Shown: positions 22,537 through 30,556, numbered from the stretch's first letter. The stretch: 31,113 nt of DNA from an uncultured Candidatus Melainabacteria bacterium (GCA_934675685.1 CAKURL010000015.1:1-31113); one strand, 5' to 3'. Notes: generated by a model from the letters alone, not told the origin. A program made the numbers and translations.

Positions 22537-23748
22537 TTGTCTAAACTGCCACTAGAAAAAGTTTACGAAGCAAAAAATATATTACAAGATATCGCAAGGC
22601 GCACAAATCTTGTCGAATCTAAATCTTTAAGCGCGAATAATAACGTATATTTAAAATCTGAAAATTTGCAACAAACAGGCTCTTTTAAGCTAAGAGGAGC
22701 TTATTATAAAATTTCAAAATTAACAGACGAACAAAAGAAAAAAGGCGTTATTGCATGCTCCGCAGGAAACCATGCGCAAGGAGTCGCTTTAGCAAGCAAA
22801 GTAAATAACATCAAAGCTAATATCTTTATTCCTTCCACTGCTCCTATTTCAAAGGTGGAAGCTACAAGAAGCTATGGCGCAAACATTAGATTAATTGATG
22901 GTGTTTACGATGACGCATACCATGCGGCAGTTGAATTTCAAAAAAGTACAGGGGGAGAATTTATTCACCCGTTCGACGACATTGATGTTATTGCAGGCCA
23001 AGGCACAATCGCCCTTGAAGTCTTAGAACAATTAAATTCTATTGATGCTATTGTTGTTCCAATAGGGGGCGGCGGTTTGATTTCAGGAATTGCTGCGACA
23101 ATAAAACAAATTAAGCCAAGCTGCAGGGTATATGGTGTACAAGCCCAAAATGCTTCATCTATGTATGATTCTTTTAAACAAGACAAAAGAATTGAAGCAA
23201 AAAAAGTAAACACTTTTGCTGATGGCACGGCGGTGAAGCTCCCAGGAGAGCTTACTTTTGAATTATGCAAAGAATATGTTGACGACATTGTAACTGTTTC
23301 AGAAGACGAAATCGCAAGCGCAATTTTGACCTTAATCGAAAAAGAAAAAATGATAGCAGAAGGAGCAGGCGCTTTGAGCGTTGCAGCTGTGATGTTTGAT
23401 AAAATTCCTTTAAAGGGTAAAAATGTTGTTTGCGTTGTTTCTGGAGGAAACATAGACGTAAATATTTTGTCTCGTGTGATAAACCGCGCACTTTTGAAAA
23501 ACGGAAGAATTTCTAATTTGACAATCGAGCTTGTGGATAAACCGGGGCAATTAAAAGAAGTGAGCTCAATTATTGCTCAATATGGCGCAAATGTGATTAG
23601 AGTGCGTCATAATCAAGGGGGCGAAGGAACGGAAATTACAGATTGCTATTTAAAAATTTCTATGGAAACAAGAGATTTTGCGCATTTTAATGAAATCAAA
23701 GAAGCGCTCGAGAAAAAAGGTTATAAGATTTTATCTACAATACAATAA
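22537..23748 (+). CDS. ilvA: Threonine dehydratase (IlvA/TdcB type, with ACT domain)
   Basis: PLP enzyme of 403 residues that turns threonine into 2-oxobutanoate and ammonia, feeding isoleucine synthesis or threonine breakdown. The PLP lysine is Lys51 in TGSFKLRGAY; the phosphate-binding loop is GGGGLISG near 177-184, and SAGNHAQG (near 74-81) is also present. Residues about 330-403 form a single ACT domain (LTIELVDKPGQLKEV), the short-regulatory-domain type rather than the long E. coli IlvA. The start is TTG, justified by AAGGGAG 6 nt upstream. ridA follows after 16 bp, a meaningful pairing because the enzyme releases a reactive enamine. A 14-bp stem-loop precedes the SD. Confidence 0.93.
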   Translation: MSKLPLEKVYEAKNILQDIARRTNLVESKSLSANNNVYLKSENLQQTGSFKLRGAYYKISKLTDEQKKKGVIACSAGNHAQGVALASKVNNIKANIFIPSTAPISKVEATRSYGANIRLIDGVYDDAYHAAVEFQKSTGGEFIHPFDDIDVIAGQGTIALEVLEQLNSIDAIVVPIGGGGLISGIAATIKQIKPSCRVYGVQAQNASSMYDSFKQDKRIEAKKVNTFADGTAVKLPGELTFELCKEYVDDIVTVSEDEIASAILTLIEKEKMIAEGAGALSVAAVMFDKIPLKGKNVVCVVSGGNIDVNILSRVINRALLKNGRISNLTIELVDKPGQLKEVSSIIAQYGANVIRVRHNQGGEGTEITDCYLKISMETRDFAHFNEIKEALEKKGYKILSTIQ

Positions 23749-23764
23749 GATAAAAGGAGAAAAA

Positions 23765-24160
23765 ATGAAAAAAGTTATTTATACAAAAAATGCTCCAGAG
23801 CCAGTGGGCCCATATTCTCAAGCAATCTTGGCGGACAATTTTTTATATTGTTCAGGTCAAATTGCAATTAACCCAGAAACTAATGAGTTCATAGACGGAA
23901 CAATCGAAGAGCAAACAGAACAAATCATAAAAAACATTGAAGCTTTGTTAAAAGAAGCAGATTTTTCTATGAACGACATTATCAAAACAACTTGTTTTTT
24001 AGAAAATATGGAAGATTTTTCAAAATTTAACGAAATTTATGCAAAATATTTTGTTTCAAATCCGGCTCGCTCTTGCGTAGAGGCTAAGCTGCCAAAAGGA
24101 GCAAAGGCAGAAATTGAAGTTATTGCAAATAAAAAACCTCAAAGCGTTGAGTTAATGTAA
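23765..24160 (+). CDS. ridA: Reactive intermediate/imine deaminase RidA
   Basis: A 131-residue YjgF/YER057c/UK114-family protein that hydrolyses 2-aminoacrylate and related enamines made by PLP dehydratases. Family marks: PVGPYSQA near 13-20, SGQIAINP near 30-37, and the substrate-binding arginine in NPARSCVEA. The start is the ATG after AAAGGAG; an in-frame upstream TTG inside ilvA is not used. It is coupled to ilvA, whose product it detoxifies. A bidirectional terminator follows. Confidence 0.95.
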   Translation: MKKVIYTKNAPEPVGPYSQAILADNFLYCSGQIAINPETNEFIDGTIEEQTEQIIKNIEALLKEADFSMNDIIKTTCFLENMEDFSKFNEIYAKYFVSNPARSCVEAKLPKGAKAEIEVIANKKPQSVELM

Positions 24161-24176
24161 GTTTTGTTTTTTAGTG

Positions 24177-24218
24177 AATGTGGTTTTAGAAATTATTTTC
24201 CAAAACCACATTTTATTT
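24177..24218. terminator. Bidirectional terminator between ridA and the glycan operon
   Basis: AATGTGGTTTT (24177-24187) is the perfect complement of AAAACCACATT (24202-24212), extended inside by GAAA/TTTC. T-rich tracts follow on the plus strand. It lies between the convergent stops at 24160 and 24220 and can serve both transcripts. Confidence 0.85.
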
Positions 24219-24219
24219 T

Positions 24220-25545
24220 TTATTTAATTTTTATCTTTAGGGCGCTAAGCATTGAAATATTTATCCAAAAGAGCAGTTGCACTTGCGGCCTGAACCAAAT
24301 TGTGTCAAAAAGTCCATGCCCCATTGTGGCTAAAATCATTAAAATTATGCTCAAGCAAAGAATTCTGTCTTTGGTTCCTATTTCTTCTTTTGGAGCTTTT
24401 TTGAGCCCTGTCTCAAGGCAGAATTTAACAACCAAAAACAAGAATAATATAAAAGCAATAAGTGCGAAAATTCCGCTTTCGACTGCGATTTCAAGAGGTA
24501 CGCAATATGAACCTAAAGCGTCAAAGCCTGTTTTCATATATAGCCCATAGATTTCTCTGAAGTTTTGGTTGCCCACCCCTATTCCTAAAAATGGGTTATC
24601 TAAAAACATTTTTATGGCGGATTCATAAACATTTAACCTAAAAGATATTGAGCTATCCTCTCTAAAAGCCAAGATTGATTCAAATCTTTTGATTAAAGCT
24701 GGGTTTGTGAAGATGAAAAATAAAATCCCTATAACTCCAGCAAGAGTTATATTTTTATATCTTTTTTTAATATTTGAAATTCCGCCGAATTTTTTTTGAA
24801 CATAATAAATAATTGCTAAAAACAGGCATGGGAAGAAAAATAAAAAGCCTAAATATGCGCCTCTGCAGCCCGTGTCTATGATTGCAATTAAATTTATTAA
24901 AAACAAAATCGAAAACAAAAGAGCTATTTTCTTTTTGTTTTTGCTCAAAAAATTCAAGATTAAATAAACAAATGAAGACAATCCGCAAAGCAAATATCCG
25001 GCAAGCAAATTAGGGTTGTATGGCTGAAGCGTGCCATAAGCTCTTGAAACGACTTCCTCTGGGTTTATAGAAGTTGTGTCTTGCCAGCCTGAAATCTCTA
25101 AGACCCCTGTGTTGTTTTGAATGATTGCAATTATTGATTCTGCGCTCATTAAAAAAGAAACGAACAAAATAGTGGGTGTGATTTTGTTTTTGTTATCTTT
25201 AAAAAATATTGAAGAGCAATAGAAAAATAATATGTATATGAAGGTTTTGATATAGCCATGGAAGCTCAAGCTGAAAAGCGTCGAGCCAAAGAGGCTTAAA
25301 GTCACTATCAAGAAAAATATCAAAATTGCCTTATGGTAATTTCTGAATTCAAATTTTTCTTTTGTTCGAATAAAGATTGATTTAAAAATCGTCAAAATTG
25401 AAAACAAAAGCGCTAAAGCGCCCATATAATCGCTTTTTAAGCAAACTGCACTCGACAATATCAAAAGCATAATCATATACAAGATATTGTCGATGTTATT
25501 TGCAAAAAGGCTGTTGTTAATAAAATTTTTAATTCTACTGTACAT
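24220..25545 (-). CDS. O-antigen ligase (WaaL)/IctB-family membrane protein
   Basis: A 441-residue protein with about ten to twelve hydrophobic helices. Family signatures are the loop YGTLQPYNPNLLAGYL (a G-T-x-x-x-x-N-P-N-x-x-A pattern seen in cyanobacterial IctB-type proteins) and, later, the large-loop segment RLNVYESAIKMFLDNPFLGIGVGNQNF typical of Wzy_C domains. Such proteins transfer or polymerise surface glycans in the periplasm. IctB was once linked to bicarbonate transport, but the glycan context here argues for ligation. It is last in a four-gene operon, overlapping the DUF4330 gene by 11 bp. Confidence 0.85.
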   Translation of the reverse strand: MYSRIKNFINNSLFANNIDNILYMIMLLILSSAVCLKSDYMGALALLFSILTIFKSIFIRTKEKFEFRNYHKAILIFFLIVTLSLFGSTLFSLSFHGYIKTFIYILFFYCSSIFFKDNKNKITPTILFVSFLMSAESIIAIIQNNTGVLEISGWQDTTSINPEEVVSRAYGTLQPYNPNLLAGYLLCGLSSFVYLILNFLSKNKKKIALLFSILFLINLIAIIDTGCRGAYLGFLFFFPCLFLAIIYYVQKKFGGISNIKKRYKNITLAGVIGILFFIFTNPALIKRFESILAFREDSSISFRLNVYESAIKMFLDNPFLGIGVGNQNFREIYGLYMKTGFDALGSYCVPLEIAVESGIFALIAFILFLFLVVKFCLETGLKKAPKEEIGTKDRILCLSIILMILATMGHGLFDTIWFRPQVQLLFWINISMLSALKIKIK

Positions 25546-26104
25546 CTTGGTTTAATTTAGTATGTTTGTCTAAGTCTTCGTGTGTGTTGTTTTCGGGGTT
25601 TGGGCTAACGATGATATTTGAAATCACTCCGTTTAGCTTGTATTTTGCACCTTCTAATGTGATAGGAAGCCCGATTTTGATTTTGTTTCCGCCCACAACT
25701 GCGTCGCCGTCTTTTGTGATTTTAGCGCTATCAGACACTTTTACAAGATAATCATATTGATATGGTGTCGATTCGTCGTTCACAACTACATAAGGTTTTT
25801 TAGAATTTAAGGAAGGAAGAGTGATTTTTCTTTTGCTTGCCTTAACATCTTTGATTTTTAATCTTGTGTAAGGAACGTTTCTGATTGTGATAAAAGTTTC
25901 GTCTCCTGCTTTAAACAAGGCTTCGCTTGAAGTCATAGTGACCCCTTTTAAATAAACTTCCATTTCTACGTTTGTAGTTGTTTCAATTTGGTTTGAGGAA
26001 GTCGCTCTTTTTCCTGTAAAAGTTAAAATTCCAACAATTGCTGTGATTAAAACAATTGCAATGATTAGATAATCAAAAGGTTTAATTTTTTTAATAAAGT
26101 TCAT
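25535..26104 (-). CDS. DUF4330-family membrane-anchored protein
   Basis: A 189-residue protein with one N-terminal transmembrane helix (FDYLIIAIVLITAIVGILTFTG) and a soluble beta-rich domain. It matches the DUF4330 pattern familiar from cyanobacteria: 'FITIRNVPYTRLKIKDV', then 'DYLVKVSDSAKITKDGDAVV', and 'GGNKIKIGLPITLEGAKYKLNGVI'. The start at 26104 is preferred to an in-frame GTG at 26119 because AAGGAG lies directly before the ATG. Function of the family is not established. Its position between a heptose-type kinase and an O-antigen-ligase homologue suggests an envelope role. Confidence 0.85.
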   Translation of the reverse strand: MNFIKKIKPFDYLIIAIVLITAIVGILTFTGKRATSSNQIETTTNVEMEVYLKGVTMTSSEALFKAGDETFITIRNVPYTRLKIKDVKASKRKITLPSLNSKKPYVVVNDESTPYQYDYLVKVSDSAKITKDGDAVVGGNKIKIGLPITLEGAKYKLNGVISNIIVSPNPENNTHEDLDKHTKLNQDVQ

Positions 26105-26137
26105 ATTTCTCCTTTTCACCTTTTTCTTTAAATTTGA

Positions 26138-27163
26138 TTATTGTTTTATGATTTCTTCTTTCAAATCTTCGATTGTGACTGTGTGGCAGCCAAAGAAGCG
26201 AATAACTATGCTCGCGGCTAAGTTTCCGATTTTCATAGCGTCAATTGCACCTAACCCCGAGCACAAAGCTAAAGTATATGCGGCCACAACTGTGTCTCCC
26301 GCCCCTGTCACGTCAAAGACTTCTTTTTTGTTGAAAGCTGGGATTTTGTCGAATTTGACATTATCTCCATCTTTTTCAAACAAAGCCATGCCGTTTTCGC
26401 CTCTTGTCAACAAAACGCGGTTTAAATCCAAATCTTTTAAAAGCTTTTCTCCTGCTTTTTTCAAATCTTCATCGTTATTTATAAAAAAGCCCACTTGCTT
26501 TTCGCTATCCGGTTGGTTTGGGGTGATTGTGTCCACACCTTTATATTTAAGCATATCTTTTTGAATGTCTGCTACGATGATTTTATTGTGTTTTTTTGCT
26601 TCTTCGATTGCGCAATCAATGATTTTTTGGGTCAAAAACCCTAGATGATAATCAGACAAAATAATTCCGTCGTAGTTTGGAATTGCTTTTTTGATGTTCT
26701 CGATAGCTTTTTCTTCTGTTTTTGGGTCGAGCGTTGTTTTTGTTTGCCTATCAATTCTCACTATTTGTTGCGTAATACTTTGGTTACAAGAGCCTGAAAT
26801 TCTTGTTTTTGTCGTTGTTTTTCTTGTCGGGTCTTGCACCATAAAATCTGTATTTATATTTTTTTCGTTTAAGATTTTGATTAATTCTTTTCCGTAATAA
26901 TCGTCTCCATAAACGCCTATTGCGCCTGCTTTTCCAAGGTTCAAGCGAGAGACGTTGTGCGCCGCGTTTGAAGCTGCGCCAAGGATTTTTTTGGTGTCAT
27001 AATGCTCCAAGATTAAAACAGGAGCTTCTCTTGAAATTCTTTCTGTTTTGCCATAAATCATTTCGTCGAGCGCGAAATCCCCTATTATCAACACGCTTGC
27101 GTTCTTAATTTGTTCTATTTTTTTAATTATCTCTTCTTTTTCAAACATAATATTAATATCCAT
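26138..27163 (-). CDS. PfkB-family sugar kinase, RfaE/HldE-kinase type
   Basis: A 341-residue ribokinase-superfamily enzyme closest to the kinase domain of HldE (RfaE), which phosphorylates heptose-7-phosphate for ADP-heptose and LPS core synthesis. Visible motifs: IGDFALDEMIYGKTERISREAPV near 27-49 (compare GD..LD.Y..G...RISPEAPV in RfaE), GAASNAAHN near 62-70, and the catalytic DVTGAGDT with Asp290. Only the kinase half is present; no nucleotidyltransferase domain is fused. SD AAGGA lies 5 nt before the ATG. It sits 33 bp from both neighbours in a surface-glycan operon, which supports an LPS-type role. Confidence 0.88.
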   Translation of the reverse strand: MDINIMFEKEEIIKKIEQIKNASVLIIGDFALDEMIYGKTERISREAPVLILEHYDTKKILGAASNAAHNVSRLNLGKAGAIGVYGDDYYGKELIKILNEKNINTDFMVQDPTRKTTTKTRISGSCNQSITQQIVRIDRQTKTTLDPKTEEKAIENIKKAIPNYDGIILSDYHLGFLTQKIIDCAIEEAKKHNKIIVADIQKDMLKYKGVDTITPNQPDSEKQVGFFINNDEDLKKAGEKLLKDLDLNRVLLTRGENGMALFEKDGDNVKFDKIPAFNKKEVFDVTGAGDTVVAAYTLALCSGLGAIDAMKIGNLAASIVIRFFGCHTVTIEDLKEEIIKQ

Positions 27164-27195
27164 TTTTCCTTATATTATCATAAAATTTTTTAAGG

Positions 27196-28131
27196 TCATA
27201 ATTTATCTTTGAGCAAAAACTGAATTTCCTCTAAAAGCTTGCGGTTGATTGAAAATAAATCTCCGATTATCGCAAGAAGATAGCAAAAGAAAGCTAAAAT
27301 CAAAATTATTGCGCACAAAATCAAAGATTGCACGTGCCCAGAACCGGAAGAAGAAAAAAAGAAATACAAAAACCTTCCGCCCAAAAGCAAGCCCAAAACC
27401 AAGAATATATTTGCAATTGAGATAAAAAACCTTGCAGGGCGATAGATTATATAAAATCTAATCAAATTTTTCATTTGCTTATAAATATATATAAAGCTGT
27501 TTTTAAAAAGCCTTGATTTTCTGTTTTTCTGCTCGTTTACTTCAATTTCGACGTTTTCAATTTTTAAATTTTTGATGTTTGCTTGAATGATGGATTCAAT
27601 GGTGTATGAAAATGGGTTAAAAATATTTAAATTCATAATCGCTTGTCTTGAAAAAGCTCGAAAGCCCGTGGCTGCGTCTTTTATGTCCTCTTTAGAGATG
27701 ACTTTTACAACAAAACTTCCAAATTTTTGCAAAGCTTTTTTTAAAGGAGAAAAAGTCTCAATTTTATCTATTGGCCTTGTCCCAAGCACGATATCGGCTT
27801 TTTTTTCTAAAATCGGCTGGATTAATTTTTCAATTGATTTTGCGCAATATTGATTATCCCCATCAAGATTTATTAAAATATCTGCTTTTAGGCTCAAAGC
27901 CCTTTTGAGCCCGGCTTTGAAAGCATGGGATAAGCCATAATTTTTGTTGAATTTAATGATTTCGTCTGCGCCAAATTCTTTTGCGATTTCAGAAGTTTCG
28001 TCTTTTGAACCATCGTCAATGACTAAAACATAGATTTCATCTATTGAATTAATCTTTTTTGGAATACCCTCTAAAACCGCTTTAATGTTGTCTTTTTCGT
28101 TAAAACAAGGAATTTGAATAACTAGTTTCAT
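27196..28131 (-). CDS. Family-2 glycosyltransferase (DPM1/polyprenyl-phosphate type) with C-terminal membrane helices
   Basis: A 311-residue GT-A glycosyltransferase. The nucleotide-sugar site shows IPCFNE near 6-11, VIDDGSKD near 37-44 and the metal-binding LDGDNQY (DxD-type) near 88-94. The DPM1-like 'GTRP' and 'AATGFRAFSR' segments follow. Two hydrophobic helices at the C-terminus (about 230-250 and 270-295) anchor it in the inner membrane. Such enzymes usually load a sugar on polyprenyl phosphate. The start is the ATG at 28131: TATAAT ends exactly 6 nt before it, so the two upstream in-frame codons would not be transcribed in full. First gene of the minus-strand glycan operon. Confidence 0.9.
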   Translation of the reverse strand: MKLVIQIPCFNEKDNIKAVLEGIPKKINSIDEIYVLVIDDGSKDETSEIAKEFGADEIIKFNKNYGLSHAFKAGLKRALSLKADILINLDGDNQYCAKSIEKLIQPILEKKADIVLGTRPIDKIETFSPLKKALQKFGSFVVKVISKEDIKDAATGFRAFSRQAIMNLNIFNPFSYTIESIIQANIKNLKIENVEIEVNEQKNRKSRLFKNSFIYIYKQMKNLIRFYIIYRPARFFISIANIFLVLGLLLGGRFLYFFFSSSGSGHVQSLILCAIILILAFFCYLLAIIGDLFSINRKLLEEIQFLLKDKL

Positions 28132-28137
28132 AAGTTG

Positions 28138-28143
28138 ATTATA
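28138..28143 (-). promoter_or_regulatory. -10 box of the glycan operon (leaderless start)
   Basis: Perfect TATAAT (28143-28138), then 6 nt, then ATG at 28131. The upstream -35-like TTCAAA is weak. No SD is present, so the transcript should begin at or next to the start codon. Confidence 0.55.
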
Positions 28144-28293
28144 CATCAAATAGATGAGATTTGAAAATTGTTGTTAAAGATTTTTGTTTGGTGGTACGAG
28201 ATTAAAAATGTAGATAAAATAAAAATTATAAATACACACCATATAACTTTATTGTCATCCTTATTAGAACCTATTGTATACTAAATACAATAG

Positions 28294-28640
28294 TTTTTTT
28301 TATCCCGAAACAAGCGAGCCTTAGCGCGACTGCGCTTGGCGAACGAAGTTGAGGGCTTGCTGTGCGAAAAAAGCGTAAGCCAGAGTGGAGAGCAAAACGA
28401 TGAGTTTTGCTCGAAACTGTTGATAGCCGCCGTAGGCTATTGAGCAAACGAACGACAGCGAAAGCGCAAGTGAGTCTTGCGAAATACCCACAGGCGGAAA
28501 AAGACAAACGATGAGTTTGGCTTTTGTGTAGTCCGTACCATGGCGACGTAAGAATTTTCAAAGAAAATTCCACAGGAGCAATCCCGAGCACTACAGGAGC
28601 ACCTGAATAAAACGAATTTGTCGAGTTAGTAAACCCGACA
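28294..28640 (-). repeat. Hairpin-array intergenic repeat, long copy (A)
   Basis: A GC-richer island in an AT-rich intergenic region, made of many short perfect hairpins: GAGCAAAAC/GTTTTGCTC (28390-28412, loop GATGA), ATAGCC/GGCTAT (28423-28440), CGCAAG/CTTGCG (28465-28481), CAAAC/GTTTG (28505-28519, loop GATGA again), GAATTTTC/GAAAATTC (28552-28570). Read on the minus strand it begins GTCGGGTTTACTAACTCGAC and ends CTCGCTTGTTTCGGGATAAA. The same beginning and end, in shorter form, recur in opposite orientation at 30557-30701. A 106-codon open frame across it is a by-product of the base composition. Confidence 0.75.
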
Positions 28641-28833
28641 AATATTAATTTTTATCTTTAACCCTTGTTTTCAAAACCCCAGTTATACTTAGATTTCATT
28701 TTTAGCATGACCTATTTTTCTTTACTTCAACCATTGTCAACCTTTTGTTAAAATGTTAAGAATGTAAAGTTGAATTTTTCTATAGCACCAAAGGCTCAAG
28801 ATATATGTAAATTTTTTTTAACAAATATAAATA

Positions 28834-28861
28834 TTGCACAATAGGCTTAATCCTCTACAAT
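28834..28861 (+). promoter_or_regulatory. Promoter of a small transcription unit
   Basis: TTGCAC (28834-28839), 16-bp spacer, TACAAT (28856-28861). A terminator follows at 29038-29060, giving a transcript of roughly 190 nt. Confidence 0.55.
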
Positions 28862-28906
28862 AAATAGTGTAGTCGATACGATAAATAAACGCTTTTGAAA
28901 GGAGTG

Positions 28907-28981
28907 ATGGTTAAGTTAAGGATACGGAGTGGAAATAAATTATTAAGGACTATTGACAAGAGATTGTTAAAAAAGATTTAG
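28907..28981 (+). CDS. Possible 24-residue basic peptide in a small transcript
   Basis: The frame encodes 24 residues, nine of them Lys or Arg, ending in KRLLKKI. GAAAGGAG stands only 2 nt before the ATG, too close for normal initiation, so translation is doubtful. The stretch may equally be a small RNA of about 190 nt bounded by the promoter at 28834 and the terminator at 29038. I report it because the transcription signals on both sides are good and no other gene occupies the space. Confidence 0.25.
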   Translation: MVKLRIRSGNKLLRTIDKRLLKKI

Positions 28982-29037
28982 AATTATTTAAATGAAAAGT
29001 TAAATAAGGTTAGCTACTAGACTATATAGGGAAATTT

Positions 29038-29060
29038 AATCCACTTTCGAAGTGGATTTT
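29038..29060 (+). terminator. Terminator of the small transcription unit
   Basis: ATCCACTT (29039-29046) is the perfect complement of AAGTGGAT (29050-29057), with a 3-nt loop and a T-run after it. It lies 57 bp after the 24-codon frame and 79 bp before the deaminase gene. Confidence 0.75.
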
Positions 29061-29138
29061 AATTTTATGTTTACTTTTTTTAATATTTGGATTATTTTGT
29101 AGTCACAAATATTTTTTAGGTGTTTTAATTAATATACA

Positions 29139-30242
29139 ATGATTCAAAATCTTACAAAATTACAAAACAAATTTTCAAAACAGCCTTCTTTGATTGCAAA
29201 ATATAATCTTGACGTCAAGGCTATGCCCATCGTTTCCGATGTGGATTTTTCGCTTTCTTATGAGCTCAAGACAATAATTGTAGAAAAACTTTTAGAAGCG
29301 CACAATCTAGCTTCTGCAAATGTCCAAGCTGGAAACATCACGGGGCGCGGTTTTGCAACAAATGTTTGTACAACAAAAAACATCTGGTCTGTGGGCACAA
29401 ACTTCAACAACACAAGAAACGATATCTCCTCGATTTGCGGAGAGCGTGTCGCGATTTTGAATTCATATTCTAAAGCTTTGATGGAATTTTCAAATTCAGA
29501 CAAAAAAACTCCATTTGATTTCAAGATAAAATATCTTTGTATGGCGACAAGTATTGACCTAAAAAAACGCCAAAAGTCAATCGCCCCTTGTGAAGACTGC
29601 CTTTCTTGGCTTAATACAAATCGCTATTTTGACGAAAATACTACGATTTTTTCTTTCGAAAGAGATGACGACGATGTTTTAAAATTGTATGCGACAAATT
29701 TATCTAAAATTTTGCCGTTTAAAAAATATAAAACATCAAATAAATTTTCTCAAAACAAAACTTTTAAATATACAGCAGCTGCGATTGATTCGATTAGCGA
29801 AAACAGTATTGATAAAAACGCTCTAAACAACTTGTTTTTAGCTTGCTACGACAATTATTTAAATACTGACCATTGCAAAATCACAAAGCAAAACATCTCG
29901 GCTGCGATTTTGACTCAAGACAATGTTTATGTGTCCTCTAAAATTGATTGGACTAGAAGATGGTTTGTAGAACCCTTGGAAAACGCTCTTGCTTCGGCTA
30001 TTCAAAAAGAAGGCGAAAACATTTGCGTGAAAGCAATTGCATATTTTGGAGACGAAATTTCAAAGACTTCTAATGGTGAATTTCAAGACGGCTTAGTTTC
30101 TATAAAGTCTTTGGGCAGAATTAGACAAAAATATGCAAAAAATAATACTTTGATTATTTTGAATTTGGAAAATGAGGTTTTGATTACAACCTTGGGCGAG
30201 TACTTGCCAAAGAAATTTGTGCAAGGGTATAAGATTGTGTAG
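29139..30242 (+). CDS. Two-domain cytidine-deaminase-like protein
   Basis: A 367-residue protein with the zinc signature of the cytidine deaminase superfamily in its first domain (about 40-175): Cys100-Gly-Glu102 and Pro150-Cys151-x2-Cys154, fitting CxE plus PCxxC. The second domain (about 215-367) has the same fold order (AAILTQDN..., then PLENALASAI), but it has lost the zinc cysteines. This resembles the catalytic plus silent domain layout of E. coli Cdd, yet is longer. The ribose-binding N-x-E before the active site (N54/E56 in human CDA) reads Asn88-Phe-Asn90 here, so the substrate may not be plain cytidine. No SD; an alternative start is Met29. It is flanked by repeats A and B. Confidence 0.75.
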   Translation: MIQNLTKLQNKFSKQPSLIAKYNLDVKAMPIVSDVDFSLSYELKTIIVEKLLEAHNLASANVQAGNITGRGFATNVCTTKNIWSVGTNFNNTRNDISSICGERVAILNSYSKALMEFSNSDKKTPFDFKIKYLCMATSIDLKKRQKSIAPCEDCLSWLNTNRYFDENTTIFSFERDDDDVLKLYATNLSKILPFKKYKTSNKFSQNKTFKYTAAAIDSISENSIDKNALNNLFLACYDNYLNTDHCKITKQNISAAILTQDNVYVSSKIDWTRRWFVEPLENALASAIQKEGENICVKAIAYFGDEISKTSNGEFQDGLVSIKSLGRIRQKYAKNNTLIILNLENEVLITTLGEYLPKKFVQGYKIV

Positions 30243-30308
30243 GGGCTTGGGTGCGTTTAATGTTGATTAAAAATTATTAATTGCGCAATTTGCTATTTTG
30301 AAGTTACT

Positions 30309-30356
30309 AGAAAATTGCCCGAGCTATGCGAGTGCAAATTTTCTGTACCTACTCGG
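30309..30356. repeat. Hairpin sequences downstream of the deaminase
   Basis: AGAAAATTGC (30309-30318) pairs with GCAAATTTTCT (30334-30344) with one bulged base, and CCGAG (30319-30323) can pair with CTCGG (30352-30356). There is no T-run, so this is not a standard terminator. The style resembles the hairpin-array repeat. The rest of 30243-30399 shows nothing else. Confidence 0.4.
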
Positions 30357-30399
30357 TGTTTCAGAATTTATAGAATATGAAGTGTTAGATTTTAACTGC

Positions 30400-30541
30400 C
30401 AATACGTCATTCTGAACTTGTTTCAGAATCTTTATTTAATACTGAATTCTCGCATTTTATGTTTTAGAGATTCTGAACAGCTTAAAAACTACGCTTCACC
30501 TTGCTCAGCTTGTTTTTTAAAGCTTTCAGAATAACGTATTG
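30400..30541. mobile_element. MITE-like element with 16-bp terminal inverted repeats
   Basis: CAATACGTCATTCTGA (30400-30415) is inverted at 30526-30541 with 15 of 16 matches. Inside, TTCAGAATCT (30422-30431) is perfectly inverted as AGATTCTGAA (30468-30477). The element is 142 bp and has no coding capacity. The CATTCTGAAC...TTCAGAATC theme is a repeat type seen in intergenic regions of several bacteria. No clear target-site duplication was found. Confidence 0.65.
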
Positions 30542-30556
30542 TTTTATTAAATGTAG

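Noticed and set aside
22965..23453. 162-codon open frame on the minus strand
   Set aside because: Antisense shadow of ilvA, which has intact catalytic motifs on the plus strand.
28271..28591. 106-codon open frame on the minus strand
   Set aside because: It lies wholly in the hairpin-array repeat, its residues follow the palindromes, it has no SD and its composition is unlike neighbours. Treated as a by-product of the repeat.
28680..28720. Weak resemblance of CCCCAGTTATACTTAG to the repeat at 1-256
   Set aside because: The similarity is short and breaks quickly; not enough to call another copy.
30298..30534. 78-codon open frame after the deaminase
   Set aside because: It runs through the hairpins and the MITE-like element, with no SD and no recognisable protein features.
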